A DNA stretch of 14,319 nucleotides from Phycisphaerae bacterium (GCA_002862325.1 PKCT01000125.1:1-14319), one strand, 5' to 3'; counted from the stretch's first letter, positions 7,291-14,319 are shown. Notes: generated from the letters alone by a model not told the origin. A program made the numbers and translations.

Positions 7291-9447
7291 ATGCATCGCA
7301 TCATTCACCTGTGTTCGGCTCTGCTGGTCGTCCCTCTGCTGCTCGCACCCCTGGCCGCGGCGCAGACACCCACTGGGAAGCCCCAGCTCGGCATCGGGGA
7401 CATCCAGGCCACCGACGCCGTCATGAGCCAGGCGGAGGCCTCCGGTCAGGCCAACGCCCTCCGGCAGATCCTTCAGGGCGCCAACGGACTCCTCGAGTCC
7501 TCGCTCGCGAAGACCGGCCGGTTCGATCTCATCGCACGTTCCGAGGTCGCGAAGATCATCCGCGAGCAGGACTTCAGCCAGAGCGGAAACGTCGATCGAT
7601 CCGATCCGCAGGGCGCCAAGACCGGCCGCATCGCGGGCACGTCGCGCATCGCCCTCGTGACCGTCGACAACTATCAGGACGTCACCACCCGCGCCGATAT
7701 CGAGGGACAATTCGGCAAGACGCCTTCGGAGCGTCGGGAGATCCAGCTCCAGGCCACGCTCCGCATCTACGACACGACCACCGGCCGGCTCGCGAACGTG
7801 CAGACCATCACGCTCGAGAAGGCGGCGCTCAACGAGGTCCTGCCCGGCGCCACCCAGACCGGCCGTGCCACCAACCAGTTGATCGGCGAGGTCACCGCGA
7901 CGTTCGCCCAGGACGCCTCCAACGCGATCATGAACGCCTTGTCGCCGGCGAAGGTCATGGCCTACACCATGGGCGTCGTCACCTTCAATCGCGGCGAGGG
8001 CACCGGTGTCGAGAAGGGGCAGGTCTGGGAGATCCTGCAACCTGGCGGGGCGTTGATCGATCCCGACACCGGCGAGAATCTCGGAAGCGAGGAGGTCCAC
8101 ATCGGATGGTCGATCGTGGACAGCGTCGCGCCGAAGTTCTCGAAGGCCCGGGTGGTCGAGGACAACGGAATCACCAAGGGAGCGATCATGCGCCCGGCCG
8201 CCGCACTGCCGCCCGGCATCGACCCGAACGCGACCGTCAACCGAAGCTTCTCGAGCACCACCTCGCCCGGCGCCACGGGCGACGTGGACGGCGGCGTCTC
8301 CACGACCATCGCCACGTCGTCCGCCACCACGGGATCGACGCCGCCCTCGGCCACGACGCCTTCCACCATCCCGCCGCCGAACACGTCGGCGAGTACGCCT
8401 CGCAAGGTGGCCCTCTTCATCGGCGATGTCGCCGCCAACGTGCCCGATTCGAAGATCGACGTCCTCGAACAGTATCTCTCGGCCTCGCTCACCAAGGCGG
8501 GCTACGCGATCGTCTCCCGTCGCGACGTCCTGAACGCCGTCGCCGGTTTCGGCGAAGGGCGGACGAACCGCGGCAGCGGCACCGCCGGGGCCGAGGACGC
8601 GGAACGTCTCCTCTCGGACCAGGCCTCGGCGAAGGCGCTCGCCGGCATGCTCGGCGCCTCCGACTTCGTGGTCGCGACCATCACCACGCTCGACGTCGAT
8701 CGGCGAACCCTCACCGATCCGAAGCTCGAGGTGGCGACCGACGTGGTCACGACCACGCTGGAGGTTCCGTGGCGGCTCATCGACGGCGCGAGCGGGGCCG
8801 CGATCGCCGCCGACACCGCGTCCGCGACGGATACCATCCGACAGACCGCGACACTGCAGCGCACCCCCACCAACGTCGACATGCTCCTCCGCGATGCCGG
8901 CCAGACGATCTCGCGCCAGGCCATCGCCGCTCGCGCCCAGTCCGAAAGTCGGCGTCCTGCGACCGCCGCCACCGGGTCCGTCTCGGTCGAGATCTCGATC
9001 GACCTTCGGGAGATGACGGTTCCCGGCATCGTCAAGAAGGACGGCACCTGGACGGTGACCACCGAGCGATACAACCTGATCCCCCAATCCGCCGAGGTGA
9101 TGGTCGACGGCCTCCTCGTCGGTACGGCGCCGGGAACGATCCAGATGAACCCGGGGCCGCAACGCCTGCGGGTCAGTGCGCCCGACCTCGAGCCGGTCGA
9201 TCGATTCGTCAACGCCCAGCCCGGCCTCAAGCTTCGGATTCCGATGCAGCTCACGCCCGAGGGGCGGGCCCGATGGCTCCAGTCCGCCGCCTTCTTCGAG
9301 AGCCTCAAGGACGGGGCGGCCCTGCGTGAGGATCAGCAGAAGATCGCCGACGGCATCAAGACCTTCCTGGAGCAGAGCCACCTTCGGATCGACACGTCCA
9401 ACGTGACCACGATCGGCGGCTATCCCCTCTTCTGGACCGTGCCCTGA
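7291..9447 (+). CDS. Exported multidomain CsgG-like protein with FlgT_C-like and PEGA modules
   Basis: 718 residues. A signal peptide (HRIIHLCSALLVVPLLLAPLAAA, cleavage near residue 25) is not followed by a lipobox Cys. Residues about 30-230 resemble the CsgG/LpoB-type alpha/beta domain: LLESSLAKTGRFDLIARSEV and 'GTSRIALVTVDNYQD'. Residues about 236-308 (VEKGQVWEILQPG...LIDPDTGENLGSEEVHIG) match the C-terminal domain of flagellar assembly protein FlgT. A Ser/Thr/Pro-rich linker (about 318-371) follows. A second CsgG/LpoB-like unit (about 372-530) has LEQYLSASLTKAGYAIVSRRDV, then GASDFVVATITTL, then LIDGASGAAIA. A PEGA-type repeat (AEVMVDGLLVGTAPGTI, near 601) precedes the C-terminal tail. CsgG itself is an outer-membrane export pore for curli; whether this protein forms a pore is not shown. 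GGAG lies eight bases before the ATG. It is first of four co-directional exported-protein genes. Confidence 0.78.
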   Translation: MHRIIHLCSALLVVPLLLAPLAAAQTPTGKPQLGIGDIQATDAVMSQAEASGQANALRQILQGANGLLESSLAKTGRFDLIARSEVAKIIREQDFSQSGNVDRSDPQGAKTGRIAGTSRIALVTVDNYQDVTTRADIEGQFGKTPSERREIQLQATLRIYDTTTGRLANVQTITLEKAALNEVLPGATQTGRATNQLIGEVTATFAQDASNAIMNALSPAKVMAYTMGVVTFNRGEGTGVEKGQVWEILQPGGALIDPDTGENLGSEEVHIGWSIVDSVAPKFSKARVVEDNGITKGAIMRPAAALPPGIDPNATVNRSFSSTTSPGATGDVDGGVSTTIATSSATTGSTPPSATTPSTIPPPNTSASTPRKVALFIGDVAANVPDSKIDVLEQYLSASLTKAGYAIVSRRDVLNAVAGFGEGRTNRGSGTAGAEDAERLLSDQASAKALAGMLGASDFVVATITTLDVDRRTLTDPKLEVATDVVTTTLEVPWRLIDGASGAAIAADTASATDTIRQTATLQRTPTNVDMLLRDAGQTISRQAIAARAQSESRRPATAATGSVSVEISIDLREMTVPGIVKKDGTWTVTTERYNLIPQSAEVMVDGLLVGTAPGTIQMNPGPQRLRVSAPDLEPVDRFVNAQPGLKLRIPMQLTPEGRARWLQSAAFFESLKDGAALREDQQKIADGIKTFLEQSHLRIDTSNVTTIGGYPLFWTVP

Positions 9448-9490
9448 TTCGCTCGCACCCCCGGCGTCTTCCGACGAAGGAGACCTGCCT

Positions 9491-10882
9491 GTGAAGACCA
9501 CCCACGGCCTCCTGCTCGCCGCCCTGTTGGTTCTTTCGACCGGCTGTCAGAGCCAGTATCGGAGCTTCAACGCAGCGATGGTGTCCGACCTGGAAGCGGG
9601 ACGCTACGCAGAAGCGGCCGAACGAGCCTCGGAGAAGGCGTCCTCGAAGGACGCCCTTGCCGCGAGCAGCCCGGGTGAAGAGGACGTCCTCTATCTCCTG
9701 GAGGCCGGCCGAACGAACCAGCTCGCCGATGCGGCCTCGAGCACCATCGACTATCTCGGCCATGCCCAGACGCTCATGCGTCCCTATCTCGACACCGAGG
9801 CGGAAGCGAGGGTGACCGAGGCGATCGTCACCACCGCGATCAACCAGGCGATGTCCGACTACCTCGGTACCCCGTCCGATCGGATCATGTGTTCGACCCT
9901 GTACGGCCTCGAGCTGATGGGCATCGGTCGATTCGACGATGGGCGGGTGGCGTTGAACCTCGCCGCCGACTGGCAGCAGGATCTCAAGACGCGGTACGAG
10001 AAGGAGATCGCCAACGCCGACGAGAAGCTCGCCAAGGCCTCGAGCGACAAGGGGATCTCGGCAGAGTCGCAGTCGACGGCGAACGCGTACCTGGAGAAGT
10101 ACTTCTCGAATCTCGATGCGTACGAGGGATACGCGAACTTCGCGAATCCCTTTCTCGCGCACGTCCAGGGCGTCTACTACCTGACGGCGGGTCGCGGAAT
10201 CCGCAATCCGAATCAGACCTTCCGAACTGCCGCCGCGTTGAGTCCGGACGCCGCCGCGATGATCGCCGGCGATCTCGAGATGATCGGTGCCGGCACCCCG
10301 GCGGGCGGTGCGACCTGGGTCTACTTCATGACCGGCCTTGCGCCGTGGTTCAAGGAGCTTCGACTCGACATCCCGATCCCCTGGGGCGACGTGAACTACG
10401 TCTCCGGCGCCTTTCCGATCATGCAGTTCCCGGAGAATTTCGATCGAAACATGTGGGTCGAGGGGGGCGGACGACGCGTCGAGACCGTCGCCCTCGCGGA
10501 TCTCGCCCGTATTCGCGCCAGCGAGTTCAAGGCGAAACTTCCCCAGGTCATCCTGCAGGAGCTGCTCTCGAGCACGGCCAAGGCCGCCGCGACCTACGGT
10601 GCGAAGGAGGCCGGAGGAAGCTGGGGGCAGATCGCAGGAATCATCTACCAGGCCGCCACCACCTCCGCCGACACCCGCTGCTGGCGAAGCCTGCCCAACC
10701 TTATCGCCCTTGCTCGCATCCCGACGCCACCCGATGGACGTCTGCGATTCTCAACCGACCGGGAGATCGGTACGGTCGACGTCTCGCCGGGGTCGGATAC
10801 CATCGTCATGGTCACCCTTCCGAGTCGATCGACTCCGAAGGCGTCGATCCAGGTCATTCCCCTCTCTCCCACCTCCAACTGA
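9491..10882 (+). CDS. COG3014-type lipoprotein with TPR-like helices
   Basis: 463 residues with a lipoprotein signal: LLLAALLVLSTGC, Cys19 being the acylation site. The body has the layout of the uncharacterised COG3014 family: repeated helical units ('LEAGRYAEAAERA', 'LYGLELMGIGRFDDGRVAL'), then YANFANPFLAHVQGVYYL, then a beta-rich part with WVYFMTGLAPWFKELRLDIP, and the ending ADTRCWRSLPNLIALARIP...DGRLRF. Members of this family are repeatedly found beside LpoB- and YcfL-like genes, which fits here. No enzymatic motif is seen; a scaffold or partner role in the envelope is inference. A basic/acidic helical stretch KTRYEKEIANADEKLAKAS (about 160-178) may be coiled coil. The start is GTG with AAGGAG eight bases upstream; 43 bases separate it from the preceding stop. 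Confidence 0.8.
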   Translation: MKTTHGLLLAALLVLSTGCQSQYRSFNAAMVSDLEAGRYAEAAERASEKASSKDALAASSPGEEDVLYLLEAGRTNQLADAASSTIDYLGHAQTLMRPYLDTEAEARVTEAIVTTAINQAMSDYLGTPSDRIMCSTLYGLELMGIGRFDDGRVALNLAADWQQDLKTRYEKEIANADEKLAKASSDKGISAESQSTANAYLEKYFSNLDAYEGYANFANPFLAHVQGVYYLTAGRGIRNPNQTFRTAAALSPDAAAMIAGDLEMIGAGTPAGGATWVYFMTGLAPWFKELRLDIPIPWGDVNYVSGAFPIMQFPENFDRNMWVEGGGRRVETVALADLARIRASEFKAKLPQVILQELLSSTAKAAATYGAKEAGGSWGQIAGIIYQAATTSADTRCWRSLPNLIALARIPTPPDGRLRFSTDREIGTVDVSPGSDTIVMVTLPSRSTPKASIQVIPLSPTSN

Positions 10883-10895
10883 CTGAGGTCCGCCC

Positions 10896-11324
10896 ATGCG
10901 ATCGAACACCACTCTTGCCGGACGAGTCCTCCTCACGACCGCTCTCCTCGTTCTCCCCGTCGTCGGCTGCGGCACCGTCAACACGACGACCACCCGCCAG
11001 GCGCCCTCGGAGGACCAGGTCAGTACCCGCACCCAGGTCAACGATCTCTTCACCCAGATCTTCCTCAAGGCGACCGACGTGCGGATGTACCCGACCAAGG
11101 GGGGGCCTCTCCAGACCCAGGTCGACGTGGCCAACGACGGCTTTCGGACCCGGAGCTTCTCCTACAAGTTCGAGTGGCTCGATGCTCGCGGCAACGTGAT
11201 CCCCTCGTCGATCTACACCTGGAAGGCGACGTCGGTCCCCGCCGGCGGCTCCATCATGATCTCCTCGGTCGCGCCGTCGGAAGCGGCCACCGACTTCAAG
11301 CTTCAACTGCGTCGCGGCCAGTGA
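10896..11324 (+). CDS. YcfL-like lipoprotein (DUF1425)
   Basis: 142 residues. A signal peptide ends in a clear lipobox, LPVVGC, with Cys25 as the acylated residue. After a Thr-rich spacer, the mature part is a single beta-sandwich-like domain: VRMYPTKGGPLQTQVDVAND, then FSYKFEWLDARGNVI, then WKATSVPAGGSIMISSVAPS. The 'Y.F.W.DA.G' block and the 'PAG' turn are the features shared with E. coli YcfL. In E. coli ycfL lies immediately before lpoB, the same order as here. Its molecular function is not established. It follows the COG3014-type gene by 13 bases, with GAGG seven bases before the ATG, so the two are almost certainly one transcript. Confidence 0.8.
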   Translation: MRSNTTLAGRVLLTTALLVLPVVGCGTVNTTTTRQAPSEDQVSTRTQVNDLFTQIFLKATDVRMYPTKGGPLQTQVDVANDGFRTRSFSYKFEWLDARGNVIPSSIYTWKATSVPAGGSIMISSVAPSEAATDFKLQLRRGQ

Positions 11325-11367
11325 TCCGCGGTCCTTCGCCCTTCGCACGTCTTCACGGAAACCCAAC

Positions 11368-11970
11368 ATGCCCCGCACGCTGAACACCATTCGTCTCGCC
11401 GGCGTCCTCGCCGTTCCCGCCGTCCTCGTCGCCTGCGGTTCTCCCGCCAAGTACCAGGAACCCGGCGGCACCAGCTCGATCGTGAGCGTCGGCGAGGTCG
11501 ACGCCCAGGATCTCTCGATGGCCGCGAACCAGATCCTCTCCGAGATGATCGCGACCGGGGTCCTCAAGAGCGCCGCCCACCAACCCGCGCGCATCCGCAT
11601 CGAGCGATTCGTGAACGACACGAGCAGCAACTTCCCCGTCGATGTGGTCATCCTCAAGATGCGGGAGCAGCTGGTGAACTCGGGTCAGGCCCAGGTCGTC
11701 ACCGCCTACGGCTCGAACCCGGAGTCCAAGGAATCGCAGGACGCCCTTAAGCAGCAGGCGTTCCGCGAGGGCAAGGCGTCGGTCGACAGCCTCGATCCCG
11801 ACTTCTTCCTGACCGGCAAGGTCGAGCAGCTCAAGCGCTCCGCCGGCTCGACCAAGCAAGCCAACTACTACTTCTCGTTGACGCTGACCGACGCCCGGAC
11901 CGGACGCGAGGTCTTCACCAAGCTCGCCGAAGTGCAGAAGCAGGGCACGAAGAACTCCGTCGGCTTCTGA
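11368..11970 (+). CDS. lpoB: LpoB-like lipoprotein (penicillin-binding protein activator family)
   Basis: 200 residues. Lipoprotein signal ending AVPAVLVAC, Cys23 acylated. The mature protein matches the LpoB family: QILSEMIATGVLK, the central strand ARIRIERFVNDTSSNFPVD, the helix MREQLVNSGQAQVV, then DFFLTGKVEQLKRSAGSTKQ (144-163), YYFSLTLTDARTGREVF (166-182) and a Lys-rich end. In E. coli LpoB is an outer-membrane lipoprotein that reaches through peptidoglycan to activate the synthase PBP1b via its UB2H domain. Here the disordered spacer after Cys23 is short (about 25 residues), so reach across the periplasm could differ. Activation of a PBP in this organism is inference; the family match is strong. 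Last gene of the four-gene cluster, 43 bases after ycfL, followed by a terminator-like hairpin. Confidence 0.87.
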   Translation: MPRTLNTIRLAGVLAVPAVLVACGSPAKYQEPGGTSSIVSVGEVDAQDLSMAANQILSEMIATGVLKSAAHQPARIRIERFVNDTSSNFPVDVVILKMREQLVNSGQAQVVTAYGSNPESKESQDALKQQAFREGKASVDSLDPDFFLTGKVEQLKRSAGSTKQANYYFSLTLTDARTGREVFTKLAEVQKQGTKNSVGF

Positions 11971-11984
11971 TCATCGAGGCCGTG

Positions 11985-12040
11985 GGACCGGACGAGGCGG
12001 CCGGATCCGAGGGACCTCCCGCCTCTGGTCCGTCTGTTTC
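11985..12040. terminator. Hairpin terminator between convergent lpoB and folD
   Basis: GGACC (11985-11989) and GAGGCGG (11994-12000) pair in order with CCGCCTC (12019-12025) and GGTCC (12027-12031), giving an interrupted 12-bp GC-rich stem around an 18-base loop. GTCTGTTTC follows on the plus strand. Its place between two convergent genes fits termination of the lipoprotein cluster; it may also serve folD, though the T-rich tail favours the plus strand. Confidence 0.5.
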
Positions 12041-12090
12041 CGCGTATCCCGATCATCCGCGGTCGGGTCGGCCGAGGCGTTGCGGGCGTC

Positions 12091-12966
12091 TCACCCTTCG
12101 AGCGCTGCGTCGACGGTGTTGCGAAGAAGCATCGCGACCGTCATGGGCCCGACCCCTCCGGGCACCGGCGTCACGTATCCCGCGACCGCCCGAACCTCGT
12201 CGTAGCACACGTCCCCCACCGTCATTCGCTCACCATCCGGCCCCGTGATCCGATTGATGCCGACATCGATCACGACGGCGCCCGGCTTGACCATGTCCGC
12301 GGAGATGAGTCCGGGTACGCCGGCGGCGCTGACGAGTACATCTGCGGATCGGGTGAGTTCGGTGAGTCCTTCCGTGTACTTGTTGGTCGAGACGACGGTC
12401 GCCTCGGCCCGCATCAAGAGCACCGCGATCGGCTTGCCGACGATGTTGCTCGCACCGACCACGACGCAACGGCGACCACGGAGATCGATTCCCGTCGATT
12501 CGATTAACTCGACGCTTGCGAGCGCGGTGCACGGCACGAGGCTCCGACGTCCGTAGACGATGTTGCCGATGTTGGCCGGGTTCACGCCCTCGACGTCCTT
12601 GGACTCGAGGATCGCGGCCTGGATCCTCTCCGCCTCCACCGTCTCCGGGAGAGGGAGATGGACCATGATCGCCGTGACGTCGGCGATTCGATTCAGGCGG
12701 TCGATCGTCTCGAGCACCCCCGCTTCATCGACGTCGCCCGGCAGCCGGTGAAGGTGGTACTCCATGCCCACCGCCGAACAGGTCTTCTGTTGATTTCGGG
12801 CGTAGAGATCGGCTCCCCGGTCGTCCCCCGAGATGACCGCATCCAGCCGAACCGGACGCCCGGCCTCGGCCACCCGCCTCGCGACCTGACGACGGACGGC
12901 GTAGGCGAGTGCCTTGCCATCGATGATCTGAGCCGGGGATGGCGGATTCGACGGTGATGCGGACAT
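12091..12966 (-). CDS. folD: FolD-type methylenetetrahydrofolate dehydrogenase with altered active site
   Basis: 291 residues, the usual FolD length. The family interconverts 5,10-methylene-, methenyl- and 10-formyl-THF in the cytoplasm, using NAD(P). Clear motifs: IIDGKALA (14-21), KDVEGVNPANIG (123-134), VVVGASNIVGKP (168-179, cofactor site), SAAGVPGLISADMVKPGAVVIDVGIN, and YVTPVPGGVGPMTVAMLL near the C-terminus. Three mechanism-linked positions differ from bifunctional FolD. The YxxxK lysine (human Lys56) is Gln59, the VQLPLP glutamine (Gln100) is His103, and the KDVDG aspartate (Asp125) is Glu126. Yeast monofunctional MTD1 also lacks the first two and has the same KDVEG, so loss of cyclohydrolase activity is suspected. 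ATG at 12966 is chosen because the protein begins just before the IIDGK block; there is no Shine-Dalgarno, but TATCCT lies six bases upstream. Confidence 0.93.
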   Translation of the reverse strand: MSASPSNPPSPAQIIDGKALAYAVRRQVARRVAEAGRPVRLDAVISGDDRGADLYARNQQKTCSAVGMEYHLHRLPGDVDEAGVLETIDRLNRIADVTAIMVHLPLPETVEAERIQAAILESKDVEGVNPANIGNIVYGRRSLVPCTALASVELIESTGIDLRGRRCVVVGASNIVGKPIAVLLMRAEATVVSTNKYTEGLTELTRSADVLVSAAGVPGLISADMVKPGAVVIDVGINRITGPDGERMTVGDVCYDEVRAVAGYVTPVPGGVGPMTVAMLLRNTVDAALEG

Positions 12967-12972
12967 CCCCGG

Positions 12973-12978
12973 AGGATA
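12973..12978 (-). promoter_or_regulatory. TANNNT box, possible leaderless promoter of folD
   Basis: On the minus strand TATCCT is followed by six bases (CCGGGG) and then the folD ATG. This -10-like placement would start transcription at the start codon. The gene has no Shine-Dalgarno sequence; the -35 region is unremarkable. Confidence 0.4.
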
Positions 12979-13051
12979 GCTTCGAGGCGGCCCGATGACC
13001 GCATCGACGGCCTGGTTGGCCGGTCGTCCACCATCACGTCCACCGTCGGGA

Positions 13052-13057
13052 TACCCT
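13052..13057 (+). promoter_or_regulatory. TANNNT box, possible leaderless promoter of the thioredoxin-fold gene
   Basis: TACCCT is followed by six bases (GCTCTC) and then the ATG at 13064. No Shine-Dalgarno is present. With the folD box it forms a compact divergent promoter region in a 97-base intergenic gap. Confidence 0.38.
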
Positions 13058-13063
13058 GCTCTC

Positions 13064-14251
13064 ATGGCCGGACGACTCATCCTTCCCACGATCGCCCTGG
13101 GCGCGACGCTGGTGGCGGTCGCCACCGCCGCCGCGGCTCAATCCGACGCCCCCACGAACGACGACCCGAAGAACGGCATTCCGCCCATCGGTACCTCTCG
13201 ATTCGCCCCGCCGACCTCGAGCTTCCGCGAACTCCGCATGATCGGCGAGGCGTCGCCACCCTTGCCCACCGGGCCGACCGTGGTCGGCACACCGCCGCAG
13301 TCGCTTGACGGCGTTCGAACCATCCTCCTCTTCTGGTCGCCCTTCGTCCCCGCCACCAGTCAGCATCTCACCACGCTCGCTCGCAGCATCGACGGGCGCG
13401 ACGATCTGCAAGCCCTCGCGATCTCGCTGGGTCCCGAAGCCCAGACGCGGGCCTTCCTGGAGGCGTTGGGCGATCGAGCGCCGAAACCCGCGACCATCGT
13501 CGACGCCGACGAGCGATCGCGCGAGACGTTCCTGGATCCCCTGGGCATCTCGATCCTGCCGGCCGTTGTGGTCATCGACGAGGACGGGGCCGTCATGTAC
13601 CACGGGAACGCGAAAGAGAGCGCCATGGTCCTGGGGCAGATCGTGTCCGGTGTCTGGAAGCCGAAACGCTACATCGCCGACGCGCTCGAGTGGGGCGCGC
13701 GACAGGCGGTGCTTGGCGAGGCGAACAGACTCCAGGGACTCGCCAGGCGAGGCCAGGGGACGACCGACGACGTCCTTGCGGTGCTCGACGAGGCCGCCGC
13801 CCTCGATCCCGAGAACGAGGTGTTCCAGGTCAGGAAGTTCGACGTCCTGCTGCTCGATCCGGACCGGGTCGACGACGCCTACCGGCACGGCAGGGAACTC
13901 ATGGAACGTTTTCCGCGCAGCAGTCTGACGCTCAACGATCTCGCATGGCACGTCGTCTCCTTTCCCAACGTCACGGAGCGCGATCTGGACTTCGCCCTGG
14001 AAGCGAGTCGCCGCTCGAACGCGCTGCAGGGTTGGACCAATCCATCGCATCTGGACACCCTGGCCAGGGTCCATTGGTTGCGAGGGGAGCCCGAGGATGC
14101 GGTCCACTGGCAGCGACAAGCCATGTCGCACGCCGCCGACTCCTGGTTCGGCGACGATGTGCGGGAGAATCTCCGGGTCTACACCGACGGCTCCCTCGCG
14201 CCCGGGGAGATGCCGCCCCGCTACGTCTCGCCTCGTCGTCCCGCCCGCTGA
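13064..14251 (+). CDS. Exported thioredoxin-fold/TPR protein without redox cysteines
   Basis: 395 residues. The signal peptide (LILPTIALGATLVAVATAAAA, cleavage near 25) indicates export to the periplasm. Residues about 55-200 form a TlpA/peroxiredoxin-like thioredoxin fold: VRTILLFWSPF (84-94), a helix after it, then GISILPAVVVIDEDGAVMYHG (161-181) with the cis-proline (Pro166). Where the family has CxxC after 'FWA.W', this protein has VPAT (95-98), and there is no cysteine elsewhere in the domain. It cannot act as a thiol oxidoreductase by the normal mechanism. Residues about 225-370 are TPR-like helices: VLAVLDEAAALDPENEV, SLTLNDLAWHVV, HLDTLARVHWLRGEPEDAVHW. A binding or sensing role is inference. 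It is divergent from folD; the gene at the right edge follows in the same direction after 24 bases. Confidence 0.8.
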   Translation: MAGRLILPTIALGATLVAVATAAAAQSDAPTNDDPKNGIPPIGTSRFAPPTSSFRELRMIGEASPPLPTGPTVVGTPPQSLDGVRTILLFWSPFVPATSQHLTTLARSIDGRDDLQALAISLGPEAQTRAFLEALGDRAPKPATIVDADERSRETFLDPLGISILPAVVVIDEDGAVMYHGNAKESAMVLGQIVSGVWKPKRYIADALEWGARQAVLGEANRLQGLARRGQGTTDDVLAVLDEAAALDPENEVFQVRKFDVLLLDPDRVDDAYRHGRELMERFPRSSLTLNDLAWHVVSFPNVTERDLDFALEASRRSNALQGWTNPSHLDTLARVHWLRGEPEDAVHWQRQAMSHAADSWFGDDVRENLRVYTDGSLAPGEMPPRYVSPRRPAR

Positions 14252-14275
14252 CCGACCGCGTCCCCGGAGTCCCGC

Positions 14276-14319
14276 ATGCCCGGCGTCCGTCTACTTCCCA
14301 TCGTGCTCGCCCTCGGCGC
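14276..14319 (+). CDS. Start of another exported protein, partial
   Basis: ATG at 14276 with GGAG six bases upstream opens a reading that runs off the right edge. The 14 visible codons (MPGVRLLPIVLALG) have an Arg followed by a hydrophobic run, as in a signal peptide. It lies 24 bases after the thioredoxin-fold gene, so the two are probably co-transcribed. Family cannot be told. Confidence 0.5.
   Translation, partial: MPGVRLLPIVLALG

Noticed and set aside
7285..9501. 738-codon minus-strand reading opposite the CsgG-like gene
   Set aside because: The plus strand has a signal peptide, recognisable domains and proper operon spacing. The minus reading is Arg/Gly/Asp-rich and low in recognisable structure, as for antisense shadows in GC-rich DNA.
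12967..13125. N-terminal extension of FolD by 53 residues
   Set aside because: The extension runs across the divergent promoter region and into the start of the thioredoxin-fold gene, and FolD proteins normally begin just before the IIDGK block.
1..14319. Frequent GATC and TCGA words throughout, considered as a methylation or uptake signal
   Set aside because: Common Asp/Ile/Arg codon combinations in this codon usage produce these words, and I could not compute an expected frequency to show excess.
1..14319. tRNA, rRNA, CRISPR arrays, insertion sequences, attachment sites, origin
   Set aside because: Looked for repeated spacers, terminal inverted repeats, transposase-like proteins and tRNA-like stretches; none were seen.

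Overview
The window looks like chromosomal sequence from a GC-rich Gram-negative bacterium. My best guess is Planctomycetota, probably a Phycisphaerae-like lineage. The guess rests on strong G/C preference at third codon positions, a GH10-fold protein of a kind I associate with that group, a secreted thioredoxin-fold/TPR protein, and several lipoproteins. No 16S or other phylogenetic marker was available, so this is inference.

Layout. (1) The left edge (1-441) holds the 5' part of a minus-strand MazG-like gene, a doubtful small reading overlapping its start, and otherwise ambiguous sequence. A small DUF2007-like protein follows on the plus strand (442-687). (2) On the minus strand, 4.5 kb reads leftward as a tightly coupled set: a GH10-fold protein, a small helix-hairpin-helix (HhH) protein with a hydrophobic N-terminus, and the transcription-repair coupling factor Mfd. 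Both junctions can be read as 4-base GTGA stop/start overlaps. (3) Divergent from this set is purC (6193-7137). (4) The core of the window is a four-gene plus-strand cluster of exported proteins (7291-11970): a large CsgG-like protein with FlgT_C-like and PEGA modules, a COG3014-type lipoprotein, a YcfL-like lipoprotein and an LpoB-like lipoprotein. (5) Facing it is a minus-strand FolD-type gene. Divergent from that is an exported thioredoxin-fold/TPR protein, then the first codons of another exported protein at the right edge.

How they fit together. purC and folD are purine/one-carbon housekeeping genes. Mfd is a repair enzyme, possibly translated together with an HhH protein. The lipoprotein cluster is the most system-like part: YcfL and LpoB are also neighbours in E. 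coli, where LpoB activates the peptidoglycan synthase PBP1b. Here they sit with a COG3014 lipoprotein and a two-headed CsgG-like protein, so an envelope complex is likely, but its job is not shown by the sequence.

A theme is familiar folds with altered active sites. The GH10-fold protein lacks both catalytic glutamates, the thioredoxin-fold protein lacks CxxC, and the FolD protein differs at three positions tied to the cyclohydrolase/dehydrogenase mechanism. A second theme is transcription start: the three genes that begin new transcription units without a Shine-Dalgarno sequence each have a TANNNT box 6-7 bases before the ATG, as expected for leaderless mRNAs. No tRNA, rRNA, CRISPR array, insertion sequence or replication origin was seen.
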